Below, in pieces: positions 1 to 7,146 of a stretch of DNA of 33,113 bases. Numbering within the stretch: position 1 is the stretch's first letter; every line of letters begins with the position of its first letter. Both the position numbers and the translations under genes were made by a program. The notes beneath the pieces are model-generated. The model did not search any database. It worked only from the letters and a program-made list of their open reading frames with translations, and was not told where the DNA came from. Source of the DNA: Oscillospiraceae bacterium. GTDB lineage: Bacteria > Bacillota > Clostridia > Oscillospirales > Ruminococcaceae. The stretch is from assembly GCA_003453215.1 (NCBI GenBank), contig DMMB01000064.1, forward strand, positions 1,325 through 34,437. Reading direction: 5' to 3'.

Positions 1-1
1 G

Positions 2-412
2 GACTTTGTGGCGGTGGGCGATGTGGATATCAAGGTCATCGGGGCCGATAACCAGTTTATTGCCACCGAAGTGCCGGTCCGCCAGCTTTTGGAGCAGATT
101 GTGGCCAAGCTGGGGCTGCCGCCCTTTCTGCTGGGCCTCAGCTGGAGCAGCACCGAGCGAATGAGCAGCCAGCAAAGCGATCTGCTGACCGGAGAACTGG
201 AATCCTACCGCCGGCTGCTCACCCCGGTACTGGTCAAAATTTGCGGGCTGTACCTGCGGAGCCAGGGCTTTGCCCCGGAGGTCGCCGTAGAGTGGTATCC
301 CATCAGCCTGCAGGATGAAGCCGAAGAGGCCACGGCCCGTCTGACAAGGGCCAAAGCCGAAGAACTGGAACAGAAGCTGGCCCGCGAGGCCGGCAAGGAG
401 GTGAAAGAATGA
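2..412 (+). CDS. Phage portal protein, C-terminal part (5' end outside window)
   Basis: The open frame runs in from the left edge (codons Asp-Phe precede the first possible GTG at 8), so only the last ~136 residues are visible. The segment contains the pattern LGLPPFLLGLSW, followed by a helix with SSQQSDLL and a long C-terminal charged helix (residues ~100-134 of the visible part). This is typical of the crown/wing end of portal proteins, which form the dodecameric DNA gate of the capsid. It overlaps the protease gene by 4 bases (ATGA), showing translational coupling. The capsid protease and major capsid protein directly downstream support the call. Base composition resembles the neighbouring host genes, so it is not a recent AT-rich insertion. 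The N-terminal portal domain cannot be checked. Confidence 0.72.
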   Translation, partial: DFVAVGDVDIKVIGADNQFIATEVPVRQLLEQIVAKLGLPPFLLGLSWSSTERMSSQQSDLLTGELESYRRLLTPVLVKICGLYLRSQGFAPEVAVEWYPISLQDEAEEATARLTRAKAEELEQKLAREAGKEVKE

Positions 413-1374
413 ACGAAGCCAAAATAACCGCCGGGGAAAGCCCGGCAACGCAGGCCGATCTGGAGGCCATTGCCCGGTACAGCCGCCGCAAACTGGCAGC
501 GGAGGAGGTTTATACCTTTCCCCTGGTGCTGTGCGATAACGACCTGGATCGGGACCAGGAGTGCTTTACCGATGAGGCGCTGGAAAAGCTGGCCGTATTA
601 TTCTGCGGCAAAACCGGTATTTTTGACCACGACCCCCGCGGAGAAAAGCAGACCGCCCGCATTTACCGCTGTGCAGTGGAAGAAGAACCCGGCCGGCTGA
701 ACCACCGGGGCGAACCCTATAAGGCACTGAAAGCCTGGGCCTATATGGTGCGCACCGCCGCCAATGCCGATCTTATTTTGGAGATTGACGGCGGAATTAA
801 AAAGGAGGTAAGCGTGGGCTGCTCGGTAAAATCGGGCACCTGCTCCCTCTGTGGGGCAAACCGTAAGGAGCAGCCCTGCGGCCACCAACCCGGCAAAAAA
901 TACGGCGGCAAGCTGTGCTACACCCTGCTGAAAGAGCCCACCGACGCCTACGAATGGAGCTTTGTGGCGGTGCCGGCCCAACCGGCCGCCGGTGTAACCA
1001 AAAGTCATCTGCCCCGCAAGGCGTTGACCCTTACCCCGGAACGCGCCCTTGCCGAAATGGAGCGGGGCGAACTGCACCTGGACGCCCTTGCAGCGCTGAA
1101 CCTGAGAAAACATATTGCCGCCCTGGAGCGGCAAAGTGAAGAGGCCGGGCGCTACCGGGAAACGCTGTGCGAATGCATTCGTCGCCGAACCATGCTGGCC
1201 CAGCCGGAAATGAACCCCGCCCTGCTGGAAAAAAGCATGGCTCCGCTGACGGTAAGTGAGCTGGAAGAGTTGGCTGCCCTGATGGAAAAGCAGGTCAAAA
1301 AGCGCTTTTCCCCCATGGTGCAAACGGCCCCGACCGGGGAAAGAGAATCCGATAACCGGGCCTTTTGCATTTGA
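409..1374 (+). CDS. Phage capsid maturation (prohead) protease with C-terminal scaffold-like tail
   Basis: This 321-residue protein has features of phage capsid proteases: an FDHD motif with His74, an EVSVG strand with Ser135, and a conserved WSFVAVPAQPAAGVTK segment at about 183-198. His74 and Ser135 are the candidate catalytic pair. Between Ser135 and the last motif lies a cysteine-rich insert (C138, C145, C148, C157, H159) that could bind zinc. The C-terminal ~120 residues are helical and charged and may act as scaffold, as in protease-scaffold fusions. The enzyme would cleave scaffold or capsid N-termini during head maturation. It starts inside the portal stop (ATGA overlap) and is followed by the major capsid gene after 42 bases. 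A non-phage peptidase role is unlikely in this context. Confidence 0.8.
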   Translation: MNEAKITAGESPATQADLEAIARYSRRKLAAEEVYTFPLVLCDNDLDRDQECFTDEALEKLAVLFCGKTGIFDHDPRGEKQTARIYRCAVEEEPGRLNHRGEPYKALKAWAYMVRTAANADLILEIDGGIKKEVSVGCSVKSGTCSLCGANRKEQPCGHQPGKKYGGKLCYTLLKEPTDAYEWSFVAVPAQPAAGVTKSHLPRKALTLTPERALAEMERGELHLDALAALNLRKHIAALERQSEEAGRYRETLCECIRRRTMLAQPEMNPALLEKSMAPLTVSELEELAALMEKQVKKRFSPMVQTAPTGERESDNRAFCI

Positions 1375-1416
1375 CCCATTGAAACAACCTAAACAACAAA
1401 AAGGAGAGAAAATAAA

Positions 1417-2430
1417 ATGAACCAGAATTACAAAGAACTGAATATTCAGAAATCCCTGTACCGCGGCAGCCAGGAAAGCTTTGCCGAACGACTGGAACGA
1501 CTGGACCCCACCGAGAACTACCGCGGCACCGAACTGGGCAGCCTGGATGCCTTCCAGCGCCAGCTGAAGCGCTTTGATATTCAGGTGGGCGGCAGCCATT
1601 CCAGCACTCTGGAGAAGTTTTTCCAGAATGGCCAGAGCGCGGTGTTGTTCCCGGAATATCTGATGCGCGCTGTCCGTCAGGGCATGGAGGAAAATGATCC
1701 TCTTTCCTCCATTGTGGCCGCCCGCACCCTCATTTCCGCCACCGATTACCGGGGTCTTACCACCAATGACGACCTGGAAGCCGATGTCACCGGGGAAGCT
1801 GCCGCTCTTTCCGCCACCACCATTGGCCTGAAGGACAAGACCACCGCCCTGAAGAAGCGCGGCCGGATGCTGCGTGCCTCCTATGAAGCGGTTAAATTTC
1901 AGCGGCTGGATCTCTTTACGCTGGCACTGCGCCGCATTGGCGCCGAGATTGCCCGCTGCCAGATGAAGGACGCCGTAAGCATCCTGATGAGCGGCGACGG
2001 TTCCACCGGCAGCGCCCCCACCAAAATGACAACCGCTGCCACTACCCTGGCTTACAGCGATCTTATCAACCTGTGGAGCCAGTTTACCAGCTACCAGATG
2101 AATACCCTGCTGGTGAATGCCAAGATGGCCGCCGCTATTCTGGAGCTTTCCGCTTTCAGTGATCCCGCCACCGGCCTGCACTTCCAGAACACCGGTAAGC
2201 TGGGCACCCCGCTGGGCGCTGAGATGATTGTAAGCGACGCGGTGGCCGATGGCACCATGATTGCCCTGGACCGCCGCTATGCCCTGGAAATGGTGATAGG
2301 CGATACCGTTACGGTCGATGCCGACCGGCTCATTGACTGCCAGCTGGAGCGCGCCGCTGTTTCTTCCACCGCAGGCTTCTCCATGATCTTCCCCGATGCG
2401 GTAAAGATTATGACCCTGAAAACGGCCTAA
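1417..2430 (+). CDS. Phage major capsid protein
   Basis: This 337-residue protein directly follows the capsid protease, the standard position of the HK97-fold major capsid protein. An AAAGGAGAG ribosome site lies about 8 bases before the ATG. The N-terminal ~75 residues are polar and charged, like a removable delta domain. The body contains alternating strand and Gly/Thr-rich stretches (e.g. TGLKDKTTALKKRGRM-like basic segment near 150) and ends in short hydrophobic strands. It has no signal peptide or membrane helix. Length fits small HK97-type capsid proteins. Identification rests mainly on position and general character, since capsid proteins diverge strongly. Other structural roles, such as encapsulin-like shell protein, are possible but less likely beside a portal and protease. 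Confidence 0.75.
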   Translation: MNQNYKELNIQKSLYRGSQESFAERLERLDPTENYRGTELGSLDAFQRQLKRFDIQVGGSHSSTLEKFFQNGQSAVLFPEYLMRAVRQGMEENDPLSSIVAARTLISATDYRGLTTNDDLEADVTGEAAALSATTIGLKDKTTALKKRGRMLRASYEAVKFQRLDLFTLALRRIGAEIARCQMKDAVSILMSGDGSTGSAPTKMTTAATTLAYSDLINLWSQFTSYQMNTLLVNAKMAAAILELSAFSDPATGLHFQNTGKLGTPLGAEMIVSDAVADGTMIALDRRYALEMVIGDTVTVDADRLIDCQLERAAVSSTAGFSMIFPDAVKIMTLKTA

Positions 2431-2466
2431 CCCACCCCCAACCGACAGAAGAATGGAGGCCAAACA

Positions 2467-2814
2467 ATGGATTTGGAAATGATCCTGCAAAAATTTGCTG
2501 TTTTTTCCGGTCTGACCGGAAAGGAGCTGCAGGCCTGCCTGCCCTACTGCCGGGATGCCATGGAGCAGCTGGCCGCCCAACGGCGGCCGGCCGCTCCTCC
2601 GGCGGAATCCCTGGATCGAGCTGCGGCAGCGCTGGCCTATTACCGCTGGTGCCTGGTCCAGATGAGCGGGAGTTCTCTGCCCCATGTGGGGGCAGCAGCC
2701 CTGGTCACTAAGGAAACTTTGGCCGCTGCCAAGGCACTGTGTGAAGAATATCTGGCCGCAGCTGCGGCGGAACTGGGCGGCGGAAAATTCTACTTTGGGC
2801 AGGTGATGACATGA
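2467..2814 (+). CDS. Head-tail connector-like protein
   Basis: A 115-residue, largely alpha-helical protein with two alanine-rich helical halves and the segment AAALAYYRWC at about 57-66, resembling small helical connector/adaptor proteins that sit below the portal. A GGAGG-like site (aatggaggccaaaca) precedes the ATG. It overlaps the next gene by 4 bases. It lies between the capsid and the tail genes, where the adaptor gene usually is. There is no enzymatic motif. The assignment is positional; a decoration or scaffold role cannot be excluded. Confidence 0.55.
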   Translation: MDLEMILQKFAVFSGLTGKELQACLPYCRDAMEQLAAQRRPAAPPAESLDRAAAALAYYRWCLVQMSGSSLPHVGAAALVTKETLAAAKALCEEYLAAAAAELGGGKFYFGQVMT

Positions 2815-3239
2815 GGGTGACAAGTCTTTTTGATTTACGGCAGCAGTTGGCGGTGTACCTTTTGCCGCTGCTGGGAGAATGTGAAATTCTGTACAGTATG
2901 CCGACGGTAAGACGGCCGCTGGCGGCCGGAGTGACCACGCTGGTGCTGAACGACCACAGTGTGAAGCGCAGCGAAGATACCCTGCCCGGCAGCCGCCCCC
3001 TGCTGCTGGAGGTAGGGCTGCGGCTGACCGCCCTGCACCGCGACAGCATGGAGGCCGTAGAAACCCTGACCGATGCCATTACCACGCTGACGCTGCGGGG
3101 GGATTTCCCCTGTGGGGTAGCCGGGCTGGAATGGGCCGAAATTGGCTTTGACCGGGGCTGCGGCGCCTTTGCCCGGCGGGGCCTGCTGACGGTTTACTGT
3201 GAACTGTGGGAACCGCCCGAAGAGGAGGAGGAAGCATGA
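2811..3239 (+). CDS. Tail completion / head-tail joining protein
   Basis: This 142-residue protein begins inside the previous stop codon and itself ends in an ATGA overlap with the next gene, so the three are translationally coupled. It has an alternating alpha/beta pattern: an amphipathic N-terminal helix (FDLRQQLAVYLLPLLGE), a basic strand region, a helix (SMEAVETLTDAITTL) and a final strand ending in an acidic PPEEEEEA tail. This layout fits tail-terminator/minor capsid proteins that cap the tail tube. No catalytic motif is visible. The role is inferred from order between connector and tail tube. Confidence 0.5.
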   Translation: MRVTSLFDLRQQLAVYLLPLLGECEILYSMPTVRRPLAAGVTTLVLNDHSVKRSEDTLPGSRPLLLEVGLRLTALHRDSMEAVETLTDAITTLTLRGDFPCGVAGLEWAEIGFDRGCGAFARRGLLTVYCELWEPPEEEEEA

Positions 3240-3619
3240 ACCAGATTGTCCACTCCTTGGGGGGAATTACCCTGGAAGCCGGCGGCACCATACTGGCCCA
3301 TGCGGCCGGTTATACGGTCAAAGCCAGCCGGGCCCTGCTGGCCCTGCGGCCCTATGGCAGCACTGAACCCCTGGCTCTGCTGCCGGGGACGGTGACCCAT
3401 ACCCTGCAGCTGGAGCAAATTCAATGGGAAAATCCCGCGGATTTTTATACTATAAGTAATTTTACGGTGAAAATTACGAGAAATGGGCAGACGGTGCAAT
3501 ATACCGGCTGCGAATGGACCGCCATCGAAGAGGAAACCCGCCGACCGCTCATCTGGCGGCGAGCCACCCTGACGGCGAAAATGAGAACGGAGGTGACCGG
3601 CGATGGAACCGAAGGCTAA
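3236..3619 (+). CDS. Tail tube-like protein
   Basis: The start chosen is the ATG at 3236, which overlaps the previous TGA; an upstream in-frame start at 3206 lies wholly inside the preceding gene. The 127-residue product is rich in beta strands. It opens with a strand pair (GGITLEAGGTILAHAAGYTV) and has a late region SNFTVKITRNGQTVQYTGCE followed by WTAI and a final LTAKMR strand. This resembles the beta-sandwich of tail-tube proteins (XkdM type). In PBSX-like clusters the order is tube, small chaperone, tape measure, XkdP, XkdQ. Here the tape measure position is empty. Moderate confidence, based on predicted strand pattern and order. Confidence 0.45.
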   Translation: MNQIVHSLGGITLEAGGTILAHAAGYTVKASRALLALRPYGSTEPLALLPGTVTHTLQLEQIQWENPADFYTISNFTVKITRNGQTVQYTGCEWTAIEEETRRPLIWRRATLTAKMRTEVTGDGTEG

Positions 3620-3821
3620 GACCATTGCTGCGGCAGTGCGGCAGCCGGAGGCCGCCGCCCCGATAAAACGGGAGGTCACCGCCCGGCTGGAGCAGAAATG
3701 CGTGGTAAGGGAGATCCCTTTGCAGGATATGGCCACGCTGGAAACCGAACTGAGCGCCCTGCAGCGCCGCCAGCTGCGGCTGGCCCCGGAAATGGACCGC
3801 TGCGGGGAGCCGCTGTACTGA
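3603..3821 (+). CDS. Small tail-region protein (possible tail assembly chaperone)
   Basis: A 72-residue, charged, helix-rich protein that overlaps the tube-like gene by 17 bases and ends 16 bases before the next start. The first half is Ala/Pro/Lys-rich (AAAVRQPEAAAP) and the second half forms a probable amphipathic helix (LETELSALQRRQLRLA). It sits where tail-assembly chaperones are usually encoded, but it is shorter than the family norm, and no slippery frameshift site was recognised. Function is unassigned. Confidence 0.4.
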   Translation: MEPKAKTIAAAVRQPEAAAPIKREVTARLEQKCVVREIPLQDMATLETELSALQRRQLRLAPEMDRCGEPLY

Positions 3822-3837
3822 AAAGGGGGCGCCGAAA

Positions 3838-4218
3838 ATGACAACTATGAGTTATAAGACCTTTTCCTTTCCGCACAATCCGGAAAAGATTACGGTCTCC
3901 ACCGAAACCCGCATTGCGACCGCCCACTGCCCGGAATACGGCCCCATTCATCAAAATCTGGGGCTGGCCCGGCGGGTGATCCGGGCGGAGGGGTACTTTT
4001 ACGGAGAAAACGCCAAAGCCCAGTACGCCGCACTGGAAACCCTGATGTGGCAATCGACCGCCGGCCTGCTGCGTGTGCCGGGAATGGGCGTGGTAGTGGC
4101 CTACCTTACGGCGCTGAACATGACCGGAGAAGGCGACGGCACCGTACTGCGCTACACCGCAGAATTTACCGAGCTGATTGCTTCCACCGACCGGGAGGGC
4201 ACACGCTATGTCGATTGA
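3838..4218 (+). CDS. XkdP-like tail/baseplate protein
   Basis: A 126-residue protein with the N-terminal pattern TFSFPHNPEKITVSTE seen in short phage baseplate or tail proteins that precede the hub gene, and a central FYGENAKAQYAALETLM segment. No LysM repeat is present, so it would correspond only to the N-terminal domain of XkdP-like proteins. The gene overlaps the hub gene by 11 bases. It has no signal peptide. The role, contacting the hub at the tail tip, follows from gene order and is an inference. Confidence 0.45.
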   Translation: MTTMSYKTFSFPHNPEKITVSTETRIATAHCPEYGPIHQNLGLARRVIRAEGYFYGENAKAQYAALETLMWQSTAGLLRVPGMGVVVAYLTALNMTGEGDGTVLRYTAEFTELIASTDREGTRYVD

Positions 4219-5164
4219 ACTGATGGGCCTGACGCTGGGCAATGAAACCATCGCACTGCAAAATCCCAGTTCCATGGTGATTACCCGGGCATGGGATTCC
4301 CCGGCCTACCAACTGGATATTACCCTGTCGCAGGAGGAGCCGCTGGACGATCTGACCAAAATACAGGTAAAACACGGCGAGGACACCCTGTTTGCCGGGT
4401 TCTGCGATGAACTGGTGCGCTCCATCGATGGAAATGGAGCCTTTATCAGCATCAGCGCCCGCACCCCGGGTGCCCTGCTGTGCGATAACGAAGCACTCCC
4501 CAAAACCTATACCAATCTGACGGCACAGGATTTTTTTAATGCGGAGGTAAAGCCGCTGGGCTTTACCGGGCTGCAGCTGCCCAATACCACCGCCAGCGCT
4601 GCCACCTTCCAGCTGAACAAGGGACATTCGGTATGGGAGGCCTTTTGCATTTTATGCTTCCGGCTCTACGGCCGGGAACCGCATATCACCGCGGCCAACA
4701 CCCTGGTGGTGGAACGGCTTTCCGGAGAGAACCCGGCAATGATCACCAACGATGCGGAAACCACCGGTGCCCTGCGGTACTGCTCGCTGGAATACATCAC
4801 CCGGCGAAGCAGCCCGCTTTCCACCATTGTATACCGGGATGTCGGTGGGGCCTATTCCCAGCTGTACAACAATCCTTACGGTAACGAGCAGCAGGTGCGG
4901 CGCAACCGGTATGTCATACCGGCGGCGGAATATACCGGCAACCCGGCACTGGATGCCTACCGGCGGGTGACCAAGGCCCAGCTGGGGCTGCACAGTGTGC
5001 GCGTTACCATTCCGGGGCTGGTGAATTTTTACCCCGGGCAGGCGGTTTACCTGGATGCCAAACCGACCGGCGGGCTGCTGATGGCGGTGTATCAGGCAAA
5101 GATTATTTACACCGAAAGCGGCTGCTTGACCCGGCTGGTGCTGGCCGACGCCGCCTATATGTGA
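4208..5164 (+). CDS. Baseplate hub / late control gene D-like (XkdQ-like) protein
   Basis: Start at ATG 4208, inside the end of the preceding gene; an upstream in-frame ATG at 4178 lies deeper in that gene. The 318-residue product shows beta-rich N-terminal domains (LDDLTKIQVKHG, LFAGFCDELVRS), an ISARTPGALLCDNEALPKTY region, a helical stretch (SVWEAFCILCFRLYG), and a C-terminal domain with YPGQAVYLDA. This is the pattern of gpD/XkdQ hub proteins, which trimerise below the tail tube and anchor the spike. It is the last recognisable phage gene: no XkdR-U, wedge, fibre, holin or endolysin genes follow before the cloverleaf and the surface protein. That is unusual for a functional contractile phage. 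Confidence 0.62.
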   Translation: MSIELMGLTLGNETIALQNPSSMVITRAWDSPAYQLDITLSQEEPLDDLTKIQVKHGEDTLFAGFCDELVRSIDGNGAFISISARTPGALLCDNEALPKTYTNLTAQDFFNAEVKPLGFTGLQLPNTTASAATFQLNKGHSVWEAFCILCFRLYGREPHITAANTLVVERLSGENPAMITNDAETTGALRYCSLEYITRRSSPLSTIVYRDVGGAYSQLYNNPYGNEQQVRRNRYVIPAAEYTGNPALDAYRRVTKAQLGLHSVRVTIPGLVNFYPGQAVYLDAKPTGGLLMAVYQAKIIYTESGCLTRLVLADAAYM

Positions 5165-5190
5165 TAAGCCGGGAGCCGGGATATAGGATA

Positions 5191-5276
5191 CCGGGCGCAG
5201 CCCAGCGGCATGAAATGCCGCGAAAGGCGGCCGAAGGCCGCCTGAGCCGCCTGAAAGGCGGCGGGGCTGCGCCCGG
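5191..5276 (+). repeat. Cloverleaf element, copy 1
   Basis: An outer perfect 13-bp stem (CCGGGCGCAGCCC at 5191-5203 with 5264-5276) encloses three consecutive perfect 7-bp hairpins. These are 5205-5211/5215-5221, 5226-5232/5236-5242 and 5246-5252/5256-5262. Each has the triloop GAA. Linkers are A, GAAA, TGA and G. A second copy with the same plan but different stem sequences lies at 6991-7069. The two flank the surface-protein gene. Structure is directly readable; function is unknown. Confidence 0.85.
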
Positions 5277-5505
5277 AAAGCCGGCACTAAGCTGCAGGGA
5301 AGCATTTGATGCAGGGGTTACAAAATGTAATAAATCGGCCGCATTGGGCAAAAATGGATGCTTTGGCGGAGGAATGGCAATGGAATAAAATGGGTGCGCT
5401 GGAAGAAGAAATAAAGGATTTTCGGCATTTTTCACGATCAAGCAAGAACTGTTCGGTCTCTATTGGCAAAGTGCATAAAATGACAAATTGGTTACAATCT
5501 CCATC

Positions 5506-5534
5506 TTGTGGGCGGCAGCCGCTGCCGGTACAAT
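5506..5534 (+). promoter_or_regulatory. Sigma-A-type promoter for the NPATG surface protein
   Basis: TTGTGG (5506-5511) and TACAAT (5529-5534) are separated by exactly 17 bases, 87 bases before the start at 5621. Confidence 0.55.
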
Positions 5535-5620
5535 GAGTTCCAGAAGCCGGGCGGTTGAAGTGGAGCACGCCGCCGGATGCTTCGTAAACCAAAACGATTT
5601 TACCAAAAGGAGAGTATCCC

Positions 5621-6877
5621 ATGAAAAAAGCATTTGCACTGGCACTGGCTGTGCTGATGGTATGCACCATGGCGTTTGCGGTTTCCACCGGGAACCAGAC
5701 CGGCTATCCCGGCGGCACCTCCGCAGCCGATAACACCTACATGCAGTCCATTGTGCCCGGCCAGTCTATCGTTTTTACCCAGGAGGAACTGGGCCTGACC
5801 GACCAGAACTGGGGCAAGACCAATGGCAACTTTGACCCCAAGAAAAACACCGTTACCCTGACCATCCCCGTAGGCAGCGACCTGATTGCCAGCCAGGGCT
5901 GGGTACAGACCGATGAGACCACCTACAAATATGTAGTGACCACCAAGGCCAATGAGACTTCGGTACTGGATAACAATGCCGACATCATTATTTCCGGCGT
6001 GAAAGTGACCGTTTATGGTGTTTCTGCTCCGGCGCTGAACGTAAGCTATGTAAAAGAAGTAAACGGCGTAACCAACTATGCCTATGTTTCCAGCTTTGAT
6101 GAGCTGGCCAGCTTCTCCGCTAAGGAACCGGGCGACAACTTCTGCCCCATGAACGCCAAGAGCGAGGATCACATCCTGGCTATGTGCTTCGATTACGGCC
6201 GCAAAGCCGATGAGACCGACGCGGTCTTTGGCGCCGGCGGGCTGAATGTCTCCAACATGGATAAGACCGGCAAAATTCTGTACACCGTAAAGGCCGCTAC
6301 CGTAGACGGTCAGTACATCACCAGCGGCAGCTGGAACCAGTCTGTCACCGAGGATAACGGCGGTAAAGTAACCGTTTCCGTTCCGCTGAAGGCCGGCGAC
6401 AAGATTTACTTTGGCACCGTGAATTACACCACCCTTTCTTCCGCTGCGCAGAAGGCCCTGAACGACAACCTGACCAAGGCCGGCGCTTCCATTAAGGCTT
6501 CCTATGGTTACGGCAGCGAGCAGGTTATCATCAACCGTCCGGCGGAAATTACCGTAGACGGCATGGCCAAGGGCTACAATGCCTACATGGTCCGCGAGGA
6601 TGGTTCCCTGCAGAACCTGAGCGCGAAATTTGACGAGGCTTCCGGCCTGCTGAGCTTTGGCGGCACCCTGACCGGCCCGGTGATTGTGACCGATAAGGCG
6701 CTGACCGCAACCACCATCAGCAATGGCGGCAACGGCGGCAACAGCGGCTCCAATGGCAATGGGAACGGCAACAGCCAGAACCCTGCCACCGGCGCCAATG
6801 ACATCGTGGGGGTAGCAGCTGCCCTGCTGGTCATCACCGGCGTTTCCGCTGCTGCCATTTCTCTGAAGAAGGACTAA
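5621..6877 (+). CDS. Secreted cell-surface protein with NPATG C-terminal anchor
   Basis: The 418-residue product starts with a clear signal peptide: MKKAF, then a hydrophobic core to about residue 21, with cleavage likely after AFA. The body is beta-rich and polar, without recognised domain. It is followed by a Gly/Asn/Ser linker (about 366-386) and the end NPATG, a hydrophobic helix of about 19 residues, and the tail KKD. NPxTG-type motifs followed by a membrane helix and basic residues are sorting signals in many Firmicutes, so sortase-mediated wall attachment is likely, although no sortase gene is in the window. Ligand unknown. It has its own promoter and a strong terminator, so it is a single-gene unit. 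It sits between two cloverleaf elements beside the phage block, which could mark it as cargo, but codon use resembles the host. Confidence 0.75.
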   Translation: MKKAFALALAVLMVCTMAFAVSTGNQTGYPGGTSAADNTYMQSIVPGQSIVFTQEELGLTDQNWGKTNGNFDPKKNTVTLTIPVGSDLIASQGWVQTDETTYKYVVTTKANETSVLDNNADIIISGVKVTVYGVSAPALNVSYVKEVNGVTNYAYVSSFDELASFSAKEPGDNFCPMNAKSEDHILAMCFDYGRKADETDAVFGAGGLNVSNMDKTGKILYTVKAATVDGQYITSGSWNQSVTEDNGGKVTVSVPLKAGDKIYFGTVNYTTLSSAAQKALNDNLTKAGASIKASYGYGSEQVIINRPAEITVDGMAKGYNAYMVREDGSLQNLSAKFDEASGLLSFGGTLTGPVIVTDKALTATTISNGGNGGNSGSNGNGNGNSQNPATGANDIVGVAAALLVITGVSAAAISLKKD

Positions 6878-6928
6878 GACCGCAGCCTTCTCCGCTGCCC
6901 CTCTCCACAGGGCAATGATACCAGCACG

Positions 6929-6957
6929 CCCCCGATCCTAATGGGTCGGGGGTTTTT
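6929..6957 (+). terminator. Rho-independent terminator of surface-protein gene
   Basis: A 10-bp stem (6929-6938 with 6943-6952, one G.T pair), TAAT loop, followed by TTTTT. Confidence 0.85.
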
Positions 6958-6990
6958 GCGGTTTGCAGGGGTTTGCGGGGCAAAAGGTGA

Positions 6991-7069
6991 GGCCGCGGGC
7001 CGCCCGGCGAAGCCGGGCCAGCGGGCGAAGCCCGCTGAAACCGCCCAACGGGCGGTTTGGCCTGCGGCC
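6991..7069 (+). repeat. Cloverleaf element, copy 2
   Basis: An outer 11-bp stem (6991-7001 with 7059-7069, one G.T pair) encloses three hairpins: 7002-7008/7012-7018 with GAA loop, 7021-7026/7030-7035 with GAA loop, and 7038-7046/7050-7058 with AAC loop. The architecture matches copy 1 while most stem bases differ, so the shape rather than the sequence is kept. A further weak outer pairing (GGGGTTTG near 6968 with CAAACCCC near 7103) may extend it. Confidence 0.8.
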
Positions 7070-7106
7070 GTGTGCCAGCCCTGCTTTGCCGGTAGGAAAA
7101 GCCAAA

Positions 7107-7126
7107 CCCCGCTGCAAAAAGCGGGG
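7107..7126 (-). terminator. Terminator of the XRE regulator gene
   Basis: CCCCGC (7107-7112) pairs with GCGGGG (7121-7126). Read on the minus strand it is followed by TTTGGCTTTT, downstream of the stop at 7147. It may also act in the plus direction (TCTGTTTT). Confidence 0.6.
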
Positions 7127-7146
7127 TCTGTTTTATCCTATGAACT

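Larger units (their letters stand above)
5165..5620 (+). other. Intergenic stretch after phage block: cloverleaf plus promoter
   Basis: No convincing gene is seen here. It holds the cloverleaf at 5191-5276, a moderately AT-rich stretch with short spurious frames (5306-5536), and the promoter at 5506-5534 serving the surface-protein gene. An AAAAGGAGAG ribosome site ends about 8 bases before its ATG at 5621. Confidence 0.7.

Noticed and set aside
598..2823. 741-codon open frame on the minus strand opposite the protease and capsid genes
   Set aside because: It is antisense to well-supported phage genes, has a low-complexity Gly/His/Gln composition typical of GC-rich shadow frames, and no ribosome site.
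5306..5688. Short frames on both strands between the phage block and the surface protein
   Set aside because: They overlap the cloverleaf, promoter and leader, and no protein features are seen.
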